Source: JALHNI01 sp965229305 (GTDB lineage: Bacteria > Acidobacteriota > Terriglobia > Bryobacterales > Bryobacteraceae). Taken from it: a stretch of DNA of 64,000 nucleotides. Position 1 is the stretch's first letter. Each line of letters starts with the position of its first letter. The translations under genes were made by a program, and so were the position numbers. The DNA is taken from positions 1 to 64,000 of the forward strand of contig CBDDIZ010000009.1 in the NCBI GenBank assembly GCA_965229305.1, in the 5' to 3' direction. The notes under the pieces are model-generated. The model was not told the origin of the DNA. It was given only the letters and a program-made list of their open reading frames with translations, and ran no database searches. Below are positions 1 to 8,750 of this stretch, piece by piece.

Positions 1-2
1 TC

Positions 3-290
3 GTGAAACAGCGATGGGAGAGGCTGCCAACGTCAGAGGTGCGCGATCATCTTGAGTCATGCAACGACTGCGCGCACAGCCTTTGGCAGTTCTTGGCGGT
101 CCGGGGTTCACTCAACTACCGTTCGCAACCGTGCTTCCATGTCGCATATCATTCCGCCGATGTCCCAGAAAAATGTCTTGAGAAGACTCTGGGGATATAT
201 GCGATCATCACAGATCGCTCGAACAGTGAAGGAATCGTCATCGGATTCTGCCCTTGGTGTGGGGTCGGTTTGCCGACGTCAGCTCGCTAA
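3..290 (+). CDS. small Cys-rich hypothetical protein with CPWCG motif
   Basis: A 95-residue reading frame opening with GTG two bases into the window, so the true start may lie upstream and the gene could be partial. It carries six cysteines: a CxxC at 20-23, single cysteines at 44 and 58, and a C-terminal CPWCG at 83-87 followed by Leu-Pro. That arrangement looks like a zinc-ribbon or knuckle, similar to small uncharacterised proteins ending in FCPWCG-x-x-LP. It converges on the quinoprotein gene with 47 bases between stops. No function can be assigned; metal binding is an inference from cysteine spacing only. Confidence 0.5.
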   Translation: MKQRWERLPTSEVRDHLESCNDCAHSLWQFLAVRGSLNYRSQPCFHVAYHSADVPEKCLEKTLGIYAIITDRSNSEGIVIGFCPWCGVGLPTSAR

Positions 291-337
291 GAAGTATCGC
301 GAACCGAGATTCAGGCCGATATCGAAAAGTTCGCGAC

Positions 338-1933
338 CTACCGCACCTTGATCACCGGCCCCTCGACCCCCGTCACCGGCGTGAACAAGCCGAAGGACAC
401 AACAGCCGTGGCGGAGGCGACGGCGACGTATTGGTGGCCGTCGACGGAGTAGACGACCGGCGACGCGGTGAGCATTTCGCCGAGGTTGAAGTGCCAGAGG
501 TTCTTGCCGGATTTGGCGTCCAAGGCGAGGAAGTGGCCGTCGTCGTCGCCGGAGAAGATGACGCGGCCGGCGGTGGAGACGGTGCCGGTCCACATGCGGC
601 CGGCGCCGGTCATGGGGTATTCCCAGGCGCGCTTGCCGGTCTTGGGATCGAGGGCCCGGAGGACGACTTGGCCGCCCTCTTCGGTGGCGCCGCCGCCGGA
701 GAAGTTTTTCATCGGTTGCGGCTCCTGCGAGGAGCGGTAGTACATGCCGCATTGCTCCAGGGTGAGGACGTAGAGGAAGCCGGTGAGCGGGTTATAGGAT
801 TGGCCCATCCAGTTGGTGGCGCCTTTGACGCTGGGGCAGATCCAGTTGCCTTGGGCATTGGGGTCGATGTTGGGGAGCTTGATGGGGCGGCCTTGGGCGT
901 CGATGCCTTTGGCCCAGGTGACTTTGTCGATGAGCTGGGTGGCGCGGAGGAACTGGCCGGTGACGCGGTCCAGGGCGTAGAAGAAGCCGTTGCGGTTGGC
1001 GTGGAGGACGGCTTTGCGGGGTTGGCCGTTGATTTCGGTATCGAGCAGGACGGGCCAGCTTTGGGCGTCCCAATCGTGGGTGTCGTGCGGGGTGAACTGG
1101 AAGTGCCACTTCATCTTGCCGGTGTCGAGGTCGAGGGCGAGCAGGGAGCAGGTATAGAGGTTGTCGCCGGGGCGGACGTCGCCGTTGTAGTCGGGCCAGG
1201 GGTTGCCGGTGGTCCAGTAGAGGGTGTTGAGCTGAGGGTCGTAGGTGCCGGAGAGCCAGGCCGCGCCGCCGCCGTAATCGAGGAGTGAGCCCCAGGTTTC
1301 GGAGCCTTTCTCGCCTTTGCCCGGGATGGTGTAAGTCTTCCAGAGCGGGGCGCCGGTGTCGGCGGAGAGGGCCATGATGAAGCCGCGCATGCCGCTATCG
1401 CCGCCGGCGCTGCCGACGATGACTTTGCCGCGGGCGATGAGGGGGGCCGAGGTAGAGGTGGTGCCTTGAGCGACGTCGGCGAATTGCTGATTGAAGATGA
1501 GAACGCCGGAGTGACGGTCGAGGGCGACTAAGTAGTTGTCGGAGGTGGTGAAGTAGACGCGGTCGCCCCAGATGGCGGCGCCGCGGTTGACGCCGGCTTG
1601 TTTGGCGCGGGGATCGGAGTACTGCCAGACGCGGCGGCCGGTGCGGGCATCGAGGGCAGTGAGGGAATTGGTGCTGGTGATGTACATCACGCCCTGATAG
1701 ACGATGGGGGACGTTTGCAGGCTGCGCGCGCCGGGGACGTGATAGATCCACTTGGGGGCGAGGCCTTTGACGTTTTCGGCGGTGATTTCGGTGAGGGGGC
1801 TATAGCGCCAACCGGAGTAAGTGCCGGCGTAGGTGAGCCAATCGCCGGCGGCGCCTTTGGCGAGGTCGTCGTGGCGGACCTGGGCGGTCGCCAGCATGGC
1901 GAAGGTGAGAAGAAGAATGAAGCGGAGGTGCAC
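338..1933 (-). CDS. PQQ-dependent alcohol dehydrogenase-like quinoprotein
   Basis: A 531-residue periplasmic beta-propeller quinoprotein with a signal peptide (about 1-17) and repeated tryptophan-docking blades such as LDARTG-RRVW (94-103) and LDAKSGKNLWHF (471-482). The family oxidises alcohols or sugars with pyrroloquinoline quinone and passes electrons to cytochrome c. The catalytic region has Asp287 followed by Asp289 (HDWD), the D-x-D spacing linked to lanthanide use in XoxF and PedH types. The usual metal-ligand Glu after the G-A motif appears as Asp179, and the vicinal Cys-Cys disulfide expected just before VNRG (115-118) is missing. It starts with GTG directly after the stop of the upstream cytochrome gene (TAAGTG), implying translational coupling. 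The substrate is unknown; the family call is firm and the metal is an inference. Confidence 0.85.
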   Translation of the reverse strand: MHLRFILLLTFAMLATAQVRHDDLAKGAAGDWLTYAGTYSGWRYSPLTEITAENVKGLAPKWIYHVPGARSLQTSPIVYQGVMYITSTNSLTALDARTGRRVWQYSDPRAKQAGVNRGAAIWGDRVYFTTSDNYLVALDRHSGVLIFNQQFADVAQGTTSTSAPLIARGKVIVGSAGGDSGMRGFIMALSADTGAPLWKTYTIPGKGEKGSETWGSLLDYGGGAAWLSGTYDPQLNTLYWTTGNPWPDYNGDVRPGDNLYTCSLLALDLDTGKMKWHFQFTPHDTHDWDAQSWPVLLDTEINGQPRKAVLHANRNGFFYALDRVTGQFLRATQLIDKVTWAKGIDAQGRPIKLPNIDPNAQGNWICPSVKGATNWMGQSYNPLTGFLYVLTLEQCGMYYRSSQEPQPMKNFSGGGATEEGGQVVLRALDPKTGKRAWEYPMTGAGRMWTGTVSTAGRVIFSGDDDGHFLALDAKSGKNLWHFNLGEMLTASPVVYSVDGHQYVAVASATAVVSFGLFTPVTGVEGPVIKVR

Positions 1934-2743
1934 TTACTTGGTCCCCTTGGTGGCGGCGCGGGTGTCGAGGGTGGCGAGGTAGGCCAGCAGGTTGCGGAGC
2001 TCTTCACGGGAGAGGCGCTTGGCGTAGTCGGTGGGCATGGGGGTGGAGGCGGAGAGGGTGAGTTCTTTAACGTCGGCCATGGAGAGCAGATGAAGCTTGC
2101 CGGCGGTGTCGACTAACTGTAGTGAGTAATTACTGCGGTTCTTGGCGACGCCTTCGAGGGTTTGGCCGTTCTTGAGGACGACGGTGGCGGCTTCGTTGCC
2201 GAGATAGAAGAGGTCTTTGGCGGGTTCGAGGATCGATTCGCGGATGAGGGCGAGGGGGCGGCTGCCGCCGAGGTTCGAGAGGTCGGGGCCGAGGCGGCCG
2301 CCCTGGCCGAGGACCGCATGGCAGCCGGAGCATTTGGCTTTGTCGCCCCAGTAGACCGCCTTGCCGGCGACGGGATCGCCGGGGACGGCATTGGTGCTGG
2401 CGGGTCCGGTGAGCGAGTGGATGTAGGCGACGAGGTTCCAGGTCTGGTCGTCGGAGAGGGCGGTGGGCGGCATATCAGTGCCGGGGACGCCTTTGCGGAT
2501 GACCTGGAAGATGGCGTCGTCGCTCAGGGGGTGCCAAAGGGAGCGGCGGACGAGGTTGGGTCCGCGAGCGCCACCGCCGCCGTCGGGGCCGTGGCAGCCG
2601 GCGCAGGAGCCATTGAAGAGCTTGGCGCCGGCGGCGATGGCTTCGGGTTTGCCGATGGAGGGGTGTTGCGAGTCGTTGAGGTAGCGGCCGTGCTGGGCGA
2701 GCAGGGGGAGCGCGAGGGCGAGGAGGGTCACGGGGGCGCGCAT
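1934..2743 (-). CDS. diheme c-type cytochrome, likely partner of the quinoprotein
   Basis: A 269-residue exported protein with a signal peptide (about 1-16) and two heme c sites, CAGCH at 47-51 and CSGCH at 138-142. Met91 (in DMPP) and Met236 (in TPMP) are plausible axial ligands. The region after the second heme resembles the heme-binding domain found in planctomycete and acidobacterial cytochromes, with a conserved segment around ESILEPAKD. It is the first gene of a two-gene minus-strand unit; its TAA stop is followed at once by the GTG of the PQQ dehydrogenase, so it most likely accepts electrons from that enzyme in the periplasm. The partnership is inferred from gene order. Confidence 0.88.
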   Translation of the reverse strand: MRAPVTLLALALPLLAQHGRYLNDSQHPSIGKPEAIAAGAKLFNGSCAGCHGPDGGGGARGPNLVRRSLWHPLSDDAIFQVIRKGVPGTDMPPTALSDDQTWNLVAYIHSLTGPASTNAVPGDPVAGKAVYWGDKAKCSGCHAVLGQGGRLGPDLSNLGGSRPLALIRESILEPAKDLFYLGNEAATVVLKNGQTLEGVAKNRSNYSLQLVDTAGKLHLLSMADVKELTLSASTPMPTDYAKRLSREELRNLLAYLATLDTRAATKGTK

Positions 2744-2795
2744 AGGCAGAGTCTAGTTTATGGCTTTGCGGCGGGCGGCGCTGGGGTGGCCTGGC

Positions 2796-2824
2796 TTGAC
2801 ATCTTCTCCCTAGCAAACTAGGGT
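2796..2824 (+). promoter_or_regulatory. candidate promoter with palindromic operator upstream of padR-like gene
   Basis: TTGACA at 2796-2801 and TAGGGT at 2819-2824 are separated by 17 bases. Between and overlapping them is a perfect 6-bp inverted repeat with a 4-base spacer, CCCTAG at 2808-2813 and CTAGGG at 2818-2823. The placement would let a bound PadR dimer block RNA polymerase and so autoregulate the padR-ADOP unit. One difficulty is that a start site about 7 bases downstream would leave almost no leader before the ATG at 2837, so either the transcript is near-leaderless or another promoter is used. Confidence 0.5.
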
Positions 2825-2836
2825 AGAGGGCTAGAG

Positions 2837-3142
2837 ATGGCACCACTCGAATTGCTGATTCTGAAATCGCTGGAAGCGGCGCCGAACCATGGGTTCGGGA
2901 TTACGTTGCATGTGCAGGAGGCGTCCGGGGGATTGCTGGGGGTGGAGGAAGGGTCGTTGTATCCGGCGCTGCATCGCTTTGAGAAGGAGGGGATGTTGAC
3001 GGCGGAGTGGAGCACGACGCCTGCGGGGCGGAAGGCGCGGCTGTACCGGTTGACGCCCGCCGGGAAGAAGCGGTTGGCGCAGGCGCAGGAGCGCTGGGCG
3101 ACGGTGACCAAGGGAATGGCGCGCTTGTTGAGGTTCGCATGA
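2837..3142 (+). CDS. PadR-family transcriptional regulator
   Basis: A 101-residue PadR-like winged-helix protein. It has the N-terminal LELLILKSL helix, the HGFGITLHV segment, the recognition region EGSLYPALHRFEKEG (about 48-62), and the wing segment GRKARLYRLTPAGKKRL typical of the family. A purine-rich AGAGGG lies 6 bases before the ATG. Its TGA overlaps the ATG of the following permease by 4 bases (ATGA). In Acidobacteriota, short PadR genes are commonly coupled to ADOP permeases, so it probably controls that permease and itself. The effector ligand is unknown. Confidence 0.92.
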   Translation: MAPLELLILKSLEAAPNHGFGITLHVQEASGGLLGVEEGSLYPALHRFEKEGMLTAEWSTTPAGRKARLYRLTPAGKKRLAQAQERWATVTKGMARLLRFA

Positions 3143-5673
3143 GCTGGGAAGAGGAGCAAGAGTCGCATCTGGCGATGCGGGCGGAGATGAATGAACGGGC
3201 GGGGATGAGTCCGGAAGAGGCGCGGCGAGCGGCGGAGCGGGCGTTCGGCAACCGGGCGCAGACGGGGGAGGCGGTGCGGGCCGTGAGCATTCCGCTGTGG
3301 TGGGAGCAACTAGGGCAGGATTTGCGGTACGCGTGGCGGGGACTGGGGCAGGCGCCGGCTTTCACCCTGACGGCGGTGGCGGCGTTGGCCGTGGGGATCG
3401 GGACGGCGACGGCGGTGTTCAGCTTTGTGGACCGGATCTTGTTTCGGCCGCTGCCGTATGCGCACGAGGAGCAGTTGGTGTGGTTCGGGATGACGGCTCC
3501 GATTGGCGATTCGGAGTTCATCGTGGAGCAGAACTACGCGGCATGGCGGAAGCAGGCGACGCCGTTTGCGGCGATCGGGGCGACGGGCGGGGTGAGCGAC
3601 TGCAGTTTGACGGAGGAGAATCCGGCGAAGCTGGCGTGCGCGCGGGTGACGGCGAACTATCTGGAGGTGCTGGGGTACCGGCCGCAGGCGGGCCGGGATT
3701 TTCGTCCGGAGGACGCGCAGGTGGGGGCGCCGCAGACAGCGCTGGTTTCGCGGGCGCTGTGGCAGGCGCGATTTGGCGGGGCGCCGCTACGGGAGAAGTA
3801 TTTGGAGATCGACGGCAACCGGACGCAGGTAGTGGGCGTGCTGCCGGCGACGTTCGAGATGCCGTCGCTCACGCCGGTGGACGTCCTGCAGGTGCTGCAG
3901 TTGGACGAGAATCAGCCGGCATCGGCGCCGACGCTGCTGATGACGGCGATGGCGCGGCTGCGGCCGGGGGTGAGCGTCGACCAGGCGCGGACGCAGATGG
4001 AGCCGTTCTTTCAGCAGGCGCTGCAAGGGGTGCCGCCGGGCTTTCGCAAGGAAGTGCGTTTCGTGATCCATCCACTGCGGGACCGGCAGGTGCGCGACAG
4101 TGCGCGGGCGGCCCGGTTTCTGCTGGGCGCGGTGATGCTGGTATTGCTGATTGCGGTGGCCAACGTGGCGAATCTGTTGCTGGCGCGGACGTCGGCGCGG
4201 CGGCGGGAGTTAGCGGTGCGCGCGGCGATTGGAGCGAGCCGCGGCCGGCTGGCGCGGCAGGCGCTGACGGAGAGCTTGTTACTGGGCGGCTTGGGAGGCG
4301 CCAGCGGGGTGGCGCTGGCGGCGGGATTGCTGACGTTGTTCCGGGAGTTGGCGCCGGAGGGGATGGCGCGGCTGGCGGAAGCGACGATCGATTGGCGGAT
4401 TGCGGGCTTTGCGGTGGCGGTGACGGCGGTGGCGTCGGTGCTGTTTGGGGCGGGTCCGGCGTGGCAGAGTCCGGTGGCGGGGATGTTGACGGGAGGGCGG
4501 GTGGCTGGCGTACGCCGGGAGTGGCTGCGGCCGGGTCTGGTGGTGGCGCAAATTGCGTTGTCGCTGATGCTGTTGTGCGGGGCGGCGTTGTTGCTGGAGA
4601 GTTTGCGGAACATGGCGCGGGCTCCGTTGGGCATGGAGACGACAGCGCTCATTTCGGCGCAGGCGCAATTGCCGGATGGCCGCTATGGCGGGCCTGAGTC
4701 GCGTGCGGCGTTCTGGAAGGGTTTAACGGAAAGAGTGGCGGCGTTGCCGGGCGTGGCAGCGGTGGGACTGGCGGATTCGCTACCGCCGCAGGAGCGCGCG
4801 CAGATGCGCATCTTCTCGAGCATCCACGTGGCGGGGCAACCCCGGCAGCAAGGCCGTCCGACGGGCGGGATGGTGATCGTGCGGCAGGTGAGCCCGTCGT
4901 ATTTTGGCTTGTTGAAGATTCCGGTGCGGCAGGGGCGGGTGTTTGCGGACGGCGAGGAGCAGACGGTGGTGTTGAGCGAGCGCATGGCCGCGCGGATGTT
5001 CCCCGGGGAGAATCCAGTGGGCCGGAAGATCGTGCTGACGGGGGAGGCGACGGTGGAGGTGACCGGGGTGGTGCGGGAGGTGCGGAACGGCGGACTGACA
5101 GAACCGTCGGTGCCGGAGATCTATCTGCCGAGCAAGCGGGACCGGTCGCGAGAGTATGTGCTGCTGCGGGCGGATACACGCGTGATGCCGCTGGTGCGCG
5201 AAGCCTTCCGGCAAGCGGACCCGCGACTGACGGTGGAGCTGGCGACATTGGACGAGCGGGTGCGAAGCATGCGGACGCGGCCGCAGTTTCAATCCATGCT
5301 GCTGGTGGGGTTTGCTCTGGCCGGGTTGGTGCTGGCGGCGATTGGGCTTTATGGGGTGATGGCGCTGCTGACGGTGCAGCGGTCCGGCGAGATCGGCGTG
5401 CGGCTGGCGCTGGGGGCGACGGCGGCGAACATCCGGGGCCTGGTGTTAGGCCAGGCGGTGCGTTGGGCGGCGGTGGGTTTGGCGATCGGCTTAGCGGGGG
5501 CGGCGGCGAGCGCGCGGCTGATCGATGGGTTGCTGTACGAGGTGAAGGCGTCGGCACCGGGTCCGTTGGCGGGGGCCGCGACCGTCTTGTTGCTGACGGT
5601 GGTCTTTGCCGCGTGGGTGCCAGCGCGCCGGGCGTCGCGGGTAGCGCCGGTGGAGGCATTGCGCGAGCTGTAA
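3139..5673 (+). CDS. ADOP-type FtsX/MacB permease
   Basis: An 844-residue inner-membrane permease. I place the start at the ATG overlapping the padR stop (ATGA) because the open frame upstream of it runs through padR in another frame. The N-terminus is a short hydrophilic prefix (SPEEARRAAERAFGN, about 24-38) seen in acidobacterial duplicated orphan permeases. Next come a TM helix (about 69-90), a periplasmic MacB-type domain and a three-TM FtsX block with RRRELAVRAAIGASRGR. The same order is then duplicated, ending with an FtsX block containing GEIGVRLALGATAANIRG and the C-terminal APVEALREL. No ATPase is adjacent, which is what 'orphan' means for this family. The substrate is unknown. Confidence 0.92.
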   Translation: MSWEEEQESHLAMRAEMNERAGMSPEEARRAAERAFGNRAQTGEAVRAVSIPLWWEQLGQDLRYAWRGLGQAPAFTLTAVAALAVGIGTATAVFSFVDRILFRPLPYAHEEQLVWFGMTAPIGDSEFIVEQNYAAWRKQATPFAAIGATGGVSDCSLTEENPAKLACARVTANYLEVLGYRPQAGRDFRPEDAQVGAPQTALVSRALWQARFGGAPLREKYLEIDGNRTQVVGVLPATFEMPSLTPVDVLQVLQLDENQPASAPTLLMTAMARLRPGVSVDQARTQMEPFFQQALQGVPPGFRKEVRFVIHPLRDRQVRDSARAARFLLGAVMLVLLIAVANVANLLLARTSARRRELAVRAAIGASRGRLARQALTESLLLGGLGGASGVALAAGLLTLFRELAPEGMARLAEATIDWRIAGFAVAVTAVASVLFGAGPAWQSPVAGMLTGGRVAGVRREWLRPGLVVAQIALSLMLLCGAALLLESLRNMARAPLGMETTALISAQAQLPDGRYGGPESRAAFWKGLTERVAALPGVAAVGLADSLPPQERAQMRIFSSIHVAGQPRQQGRPTGGMVIVRQVSPSYFGLLKIPVRQGRVFADGEEQTVVLSERMAARMFPGENPVGRKIVLTGEATVEVTGVVREVRNGGLTEPSVPEIYLPSKRDRSREYVLLRADTRVMPLVREAFRQADPRLTVELATLDERVRSMRTRPQFQSMLLVGFALAGLVLAAIGLYGVMALLTVQRSGEIGVRLALGATAANIRGLVLGQAVRWAAVGLAIGLAGAAASARLIDGLLYEVKASAPGPLAGAATVLLLTVVFAAWVPARRASRVAPVEALREL

Positions 5674-5685
5674 GGCGTCAAACGC

Positions 5686-8649
5686 TCACTTGCCGACGGC
5701 GATCGACAAGTTCTGCGCGTTAGGTAGGCCGTCGATGGTGAGCTCGATCGGCTGGTTGCCTGCCGGCACCTCGGGGATGACGACATTCAATTGGTAGAGG
5801 CCAATGGTGCCCGCGTTGAGCCCGGCGAAGGTGACGTCGGCTTTCACCCCGCCGATGGTGACGGTATAGGGAAGGGCGAGTGTGGCGTTCTGAGCCGCGA
5901 CGACACCGGCTTGGGTGGCGGGAGTGGTGGGTCCGCAGCCCAGGGCGAAAAGGATGACGGTGTCGCCGGGTTTCGCCGCGACGAAGGCCACGCCGGGCAG
6001 TGAGTCGGGCTGGCCGATGAAGGAGGCGAAGTCCGTGGTTTGGGCAACGACGTACTTGACGCCGCCTAAGAGGAACTGCGGGATGGTCTGCAGCGTGGGA
6101 GCGACGCGAGCGCGAGTGGCGGTGATGGCGTTGCTATGGCCGTTGCTGTTCTTCACCTGGATCTCGACGGGGCCGGTGGCGGTGTCGTCGGGCGTGTTGA
6201 GGTTGATCTGGGTGGGGCTGATGAAATAGATGTAGGCGGGTTTGCCATTGACCAGGACGCTGACGCCGTCGAGCGAGGTGGGCGCGCTGGCGCCGTTGAA
6301 GTCAGAGCCGGTCCAGGTGCGGGTGGTTGTGCTCAGGTTGGTGCCGTAGAGCTCGAGATACATGTTCGAGGTGAAGCGGGATGGGTTCCCGCCGAACGAG
6401 GGCAGTACCGGCTGAGCGTTGCGAAGTTGGGGTAACGGCGCGGTGACCTGCGCGGCGGCCTGGAGGATCTGCACCGCTGTGCCACCGAGCGAGAGGCTGA
6501 ATTGGCGGGCGGGTCCGGGATTCGCGCTGACCGCCAACGTCAGGTGGCCACTGCCCTGGCGCTGATCGGAGGTTGCGCGCAGCCAGGAAGGCAGGTCGGC
6601 TGGTAGGGTCCACGGGCAGTAGAACTGGCTGGCCGTGAGGTCGAGCGAGACGTTCCCGCCGCCCGCGGGTACTTCGACACTGCCGGGCGTCGCGCGCAGA
6701 GTGCAAGCGCCCGCACCGGTCTCGGGGACGAGGGCCACGACGCCGGTGTAGTGGAGCAGGAAGACGCGGCCGGCTTCATCGACGGACAAGGCATTGACGG
6801 AAGGGATGCGGGCGCCTTTCGCGGGGGAGCCGTCCGAAACCGAGCCATCGGCGACGCCGGTGCCAACGCCGGCAATCACGCGCAGAATACCGTCGTTACC
6901 AATGCGTACGACGGTGCCGGGTACGCTGCTATCGCCGGACGCGGCCACATAGACCGCTCCGGAGCGATCTATGGCGAGAGCGACCGAGCCTCCCGGAAGT
7001 AGGTTCTGGGCGGCTGGAACCCCATCGCGAATGGGCGCGGTGCTCGTTCGCGAACCCGCGACGAGGTCGAGTTGGTTACGGGTGACGCGGTAGACCGAGT
7101 TCCGAATCGCCGTATCGGTGGTGGGGCTCATGATCGCATAAAGCTCTCCGTTGGGACTCGCGGCGATGGCTCGAATATCGCGGCCGGTGGCCAAGACCTC
7201 GCTCCCGGAGGCAGACCAGCGGCGGATGGTGCCAATGCCGGAGGTGGCGCTGGCGGTGACGTAGTAGACGCTGTTGCCGTCGGTGGCGATGGCGTAGTTG
7301 CCCCACGGGCTGCCGCTAAACGTACCGTTGTCGGTCGCCAAGCTGCGGAAGCCCGCATCGGGCGAGACCTGAAGCAGATTATTGGAGGAGAAGCTCGCCA
7401 GGAGCAGCGTTCCCTGGGCATCGCGAGTGAAGCCAGCGAAATTTGCGCCGAGGCCGCCCTGCAAGGCCGGGGCGCCATTGGCGCCGATGATCGAGGTGCC
7501 GTTGCCGGCGAGGGTTCGCACGCGGCCGGTGGGATCGATCTGGCGAACTTCGCGCGCGATGAGATCGAGGAACGTGATGCCCGCACGATCCGCGACGATG
7601 CCGGAACCCAGCCGACCGACGGGGAAAAAAGGCGACGTGGAGAGGTTCGGAAGGGCCATGCTGCCGACCACCGTCGAGATGACGCCGGAGGCCGCGCGAC
7701 GGACGATGCGGCAGTTGAGTGTATCGGCGATGAAAAGACTGCCTGGCGAATCCGAGATCAGGCTGACGGGGTAGTCGAGGCGGCTCCCCGTGGGTCCGTC
7801 GTTGCCGTTCTGGCGGAAGCCGCGAACGCCGACCACGGGTTGGATCGCGCCGCTGTTGACCGAAACGACGGCGTCGTCGGCGATGACGAACAGGGCGCCT
7901 GTCGGGTCGAGCGCGATGTAACGGGCAGTGAGGCTGGCGGTGCCGGGAACGATCTGCAGGGATCCGTCCGCACGACGGACCTTCACGGCACTCGAGTCGC
8001 GAAAGTAAAGGTCGCCGGAGGGGGAAAACTGCAGGTTTAGCGGCAGCGAGAGTCCTGAGGCGAAGGTGGACGCGTTGCCCTGGGCATCAATTCGGATGAT
8101 GCGTCCGGAGCTCCCTTCGCTGATGAAGACCTCATCGCGCGAGTTGACGGTGAGGCCGGTGAGGGCGCAGAAGTTCGCGGTCCGCGCGGGAGAGGGGAGA
8201 GAGGCAGGGCAAGATCCGCCGTTGCCCGCGACCGTTTCGATCATCCCGGTGGTGGTGATCCGTCGTAGGCGAGGACCATCGAGGAAGTAGAGATTGCCGC
8301 GGGAGTCGAAAGCCATGTCGGCGGGGTTGGTGAGATTCGCGGAAAGGCCCGATCCGCCGTCGCCGCTGAAGCCTTGGGTGCCATTTCCAGCCACCAGAGA
8401 GATGATCCCGCGGGCGTCGGCTTTGTGGATTTGGAAGTTTCCCCCGGTCACGAAGTAAAGCTCGCCATTGCGGGCAGCGAGATAGAACGGGAGTCCAATG
8501 AACGTTTGAGTCGCAGGATTGCCCGTCGCCAGGGGCTGCCGCCGGGCCACCGTGGCCAGGCGATACTCCTGCGCCGACAGCGAGGCGAGGGTTAGGCTGG
8601 CGGCCAACAACGAAAGAAGCCGGTGTGTCGAAGTTGCCAAGTAACTCAA
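5686..8649 (-). CDS. secreted NHL-propeller/BACON protein with Solibacter C-terminal domain
   Basis: A 987-residue exported protein starting at TTG, with GGAGG six bases upstream, followed by a signal peptide (about 1-26). Residues ~30-640 hold NHL-like beta-propeller repeats (GNGTQGFSGDGG, DSRGNLYF, recurrent IADTLN-C-RI). A BACON-like Ig domain follows at about 650-735 (SQFYCPWTL, PSWLRAT). The last ~230 residues match the Solibacter uncharacterised C-terminal domain: LYGTNLS, VLVNGKPAYIYFISPTQIN, and VILFALGCGPTTPAT. Such proteins are abundant in Bryobacterales and thought to act at the cell surface in carbohydrate or protein binding. It is convergent with the ADOP gene (12 bases apart). 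Function is not established. Confidence 0.88.
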   Translation of the reverse strand: MSYLATSTHRLLSLLAASLTLASLSAQEYRLATVARRQPLATGNPATQTFIGLPFYLAARNGELYFVTGGNFQIHKADARGIISLVAGNGTQGFSGDGGSGLSANLTNPADMAFDSRGNLYFLDGPRLRRITTTGMIETVAGNGGSCPASLPSPARTANFCALTGLTVNSRDEVFISEGSSGRIIRIDAQGNASTFASGLSLPLNLQFSPSGDLYFRDSSAVKVRRADGSLQIVPGTASLTARYIALDPTGALFVIADDAVVSVNSGAIQPVVGVRGFRQNGNDGPTGSRLDYPVSLISDSPGSLFIADTLNCRIVRRAASGVISTVVGSMALPNLSTSPFFPVGRLGSGIVADRAGITFLDLIAREVRQIDPTGRVRTLAGNGTSIIGANGAPALQGGLGANFAGFTRDAQGTLLLASFSSNNLLQVSPDAGFRSLATDNGTFSGSPWGNYAIATDGNSVYYVTASATSGIGTIRRWSASGSEVLATGRDIRAIAASPNGELYAIMSPTTDTAIRNSVYRVTRNQLDLVAGSRTSTAPIRDGVPAAQNLLPGGSVALAIDRSGAVYVAASGDSSVPGTVVRIGNDGILRVIAGVGTGVADGSVSDGSPAKGARIPSVNALSVDEAGRVFLLHYTGVVALVPETGAGACTLRATPGSVEVPAGGGNVSLDLTASQFYCPWTLPADLPSWLRATSDQRQGSGHLTLAVSANPGPARQFSLSLGGTAVQILQAAAQVTAPLPQLRNAQPVLPSFGGNPSRFTSNMYLELYGTNLSTTTRTWTGSDFNGASAPTSLDGVSVLVNGKPAYIYFISPTQINLNTPDDTATGPVEIQVKNSNGHSNAITATRARVAPTLQTIPQFLLGGVKYVVAQTTDFASFIGQPDSLPGVAFVAAKPGDTVILFALGCGPTTPATQAGVVAAQNATLALPYTVTIGGVKADVTFAGLNAGTIGLYQLNVVIPEVPAGNQPIELTIDGLPNAQNLSIAVGK

Positions 8650-8750
8650 ACCATCCTCCAGAGTTCGAGGCGAGTATGTCAGTAGGCGTCCTGGGAGTCA
8701 TCGCCCATTTGGGGGATGAAGAGAATTTAGTTTGATAGACTAGCGAGCCT

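Noticed and set aside
254..1288. A 344-codon plus-strand frame opposite the quinoprotein
   Set aside because: Val/Gly/Glu-rich with no domain, and antisense to a clear PQQ enzyme.
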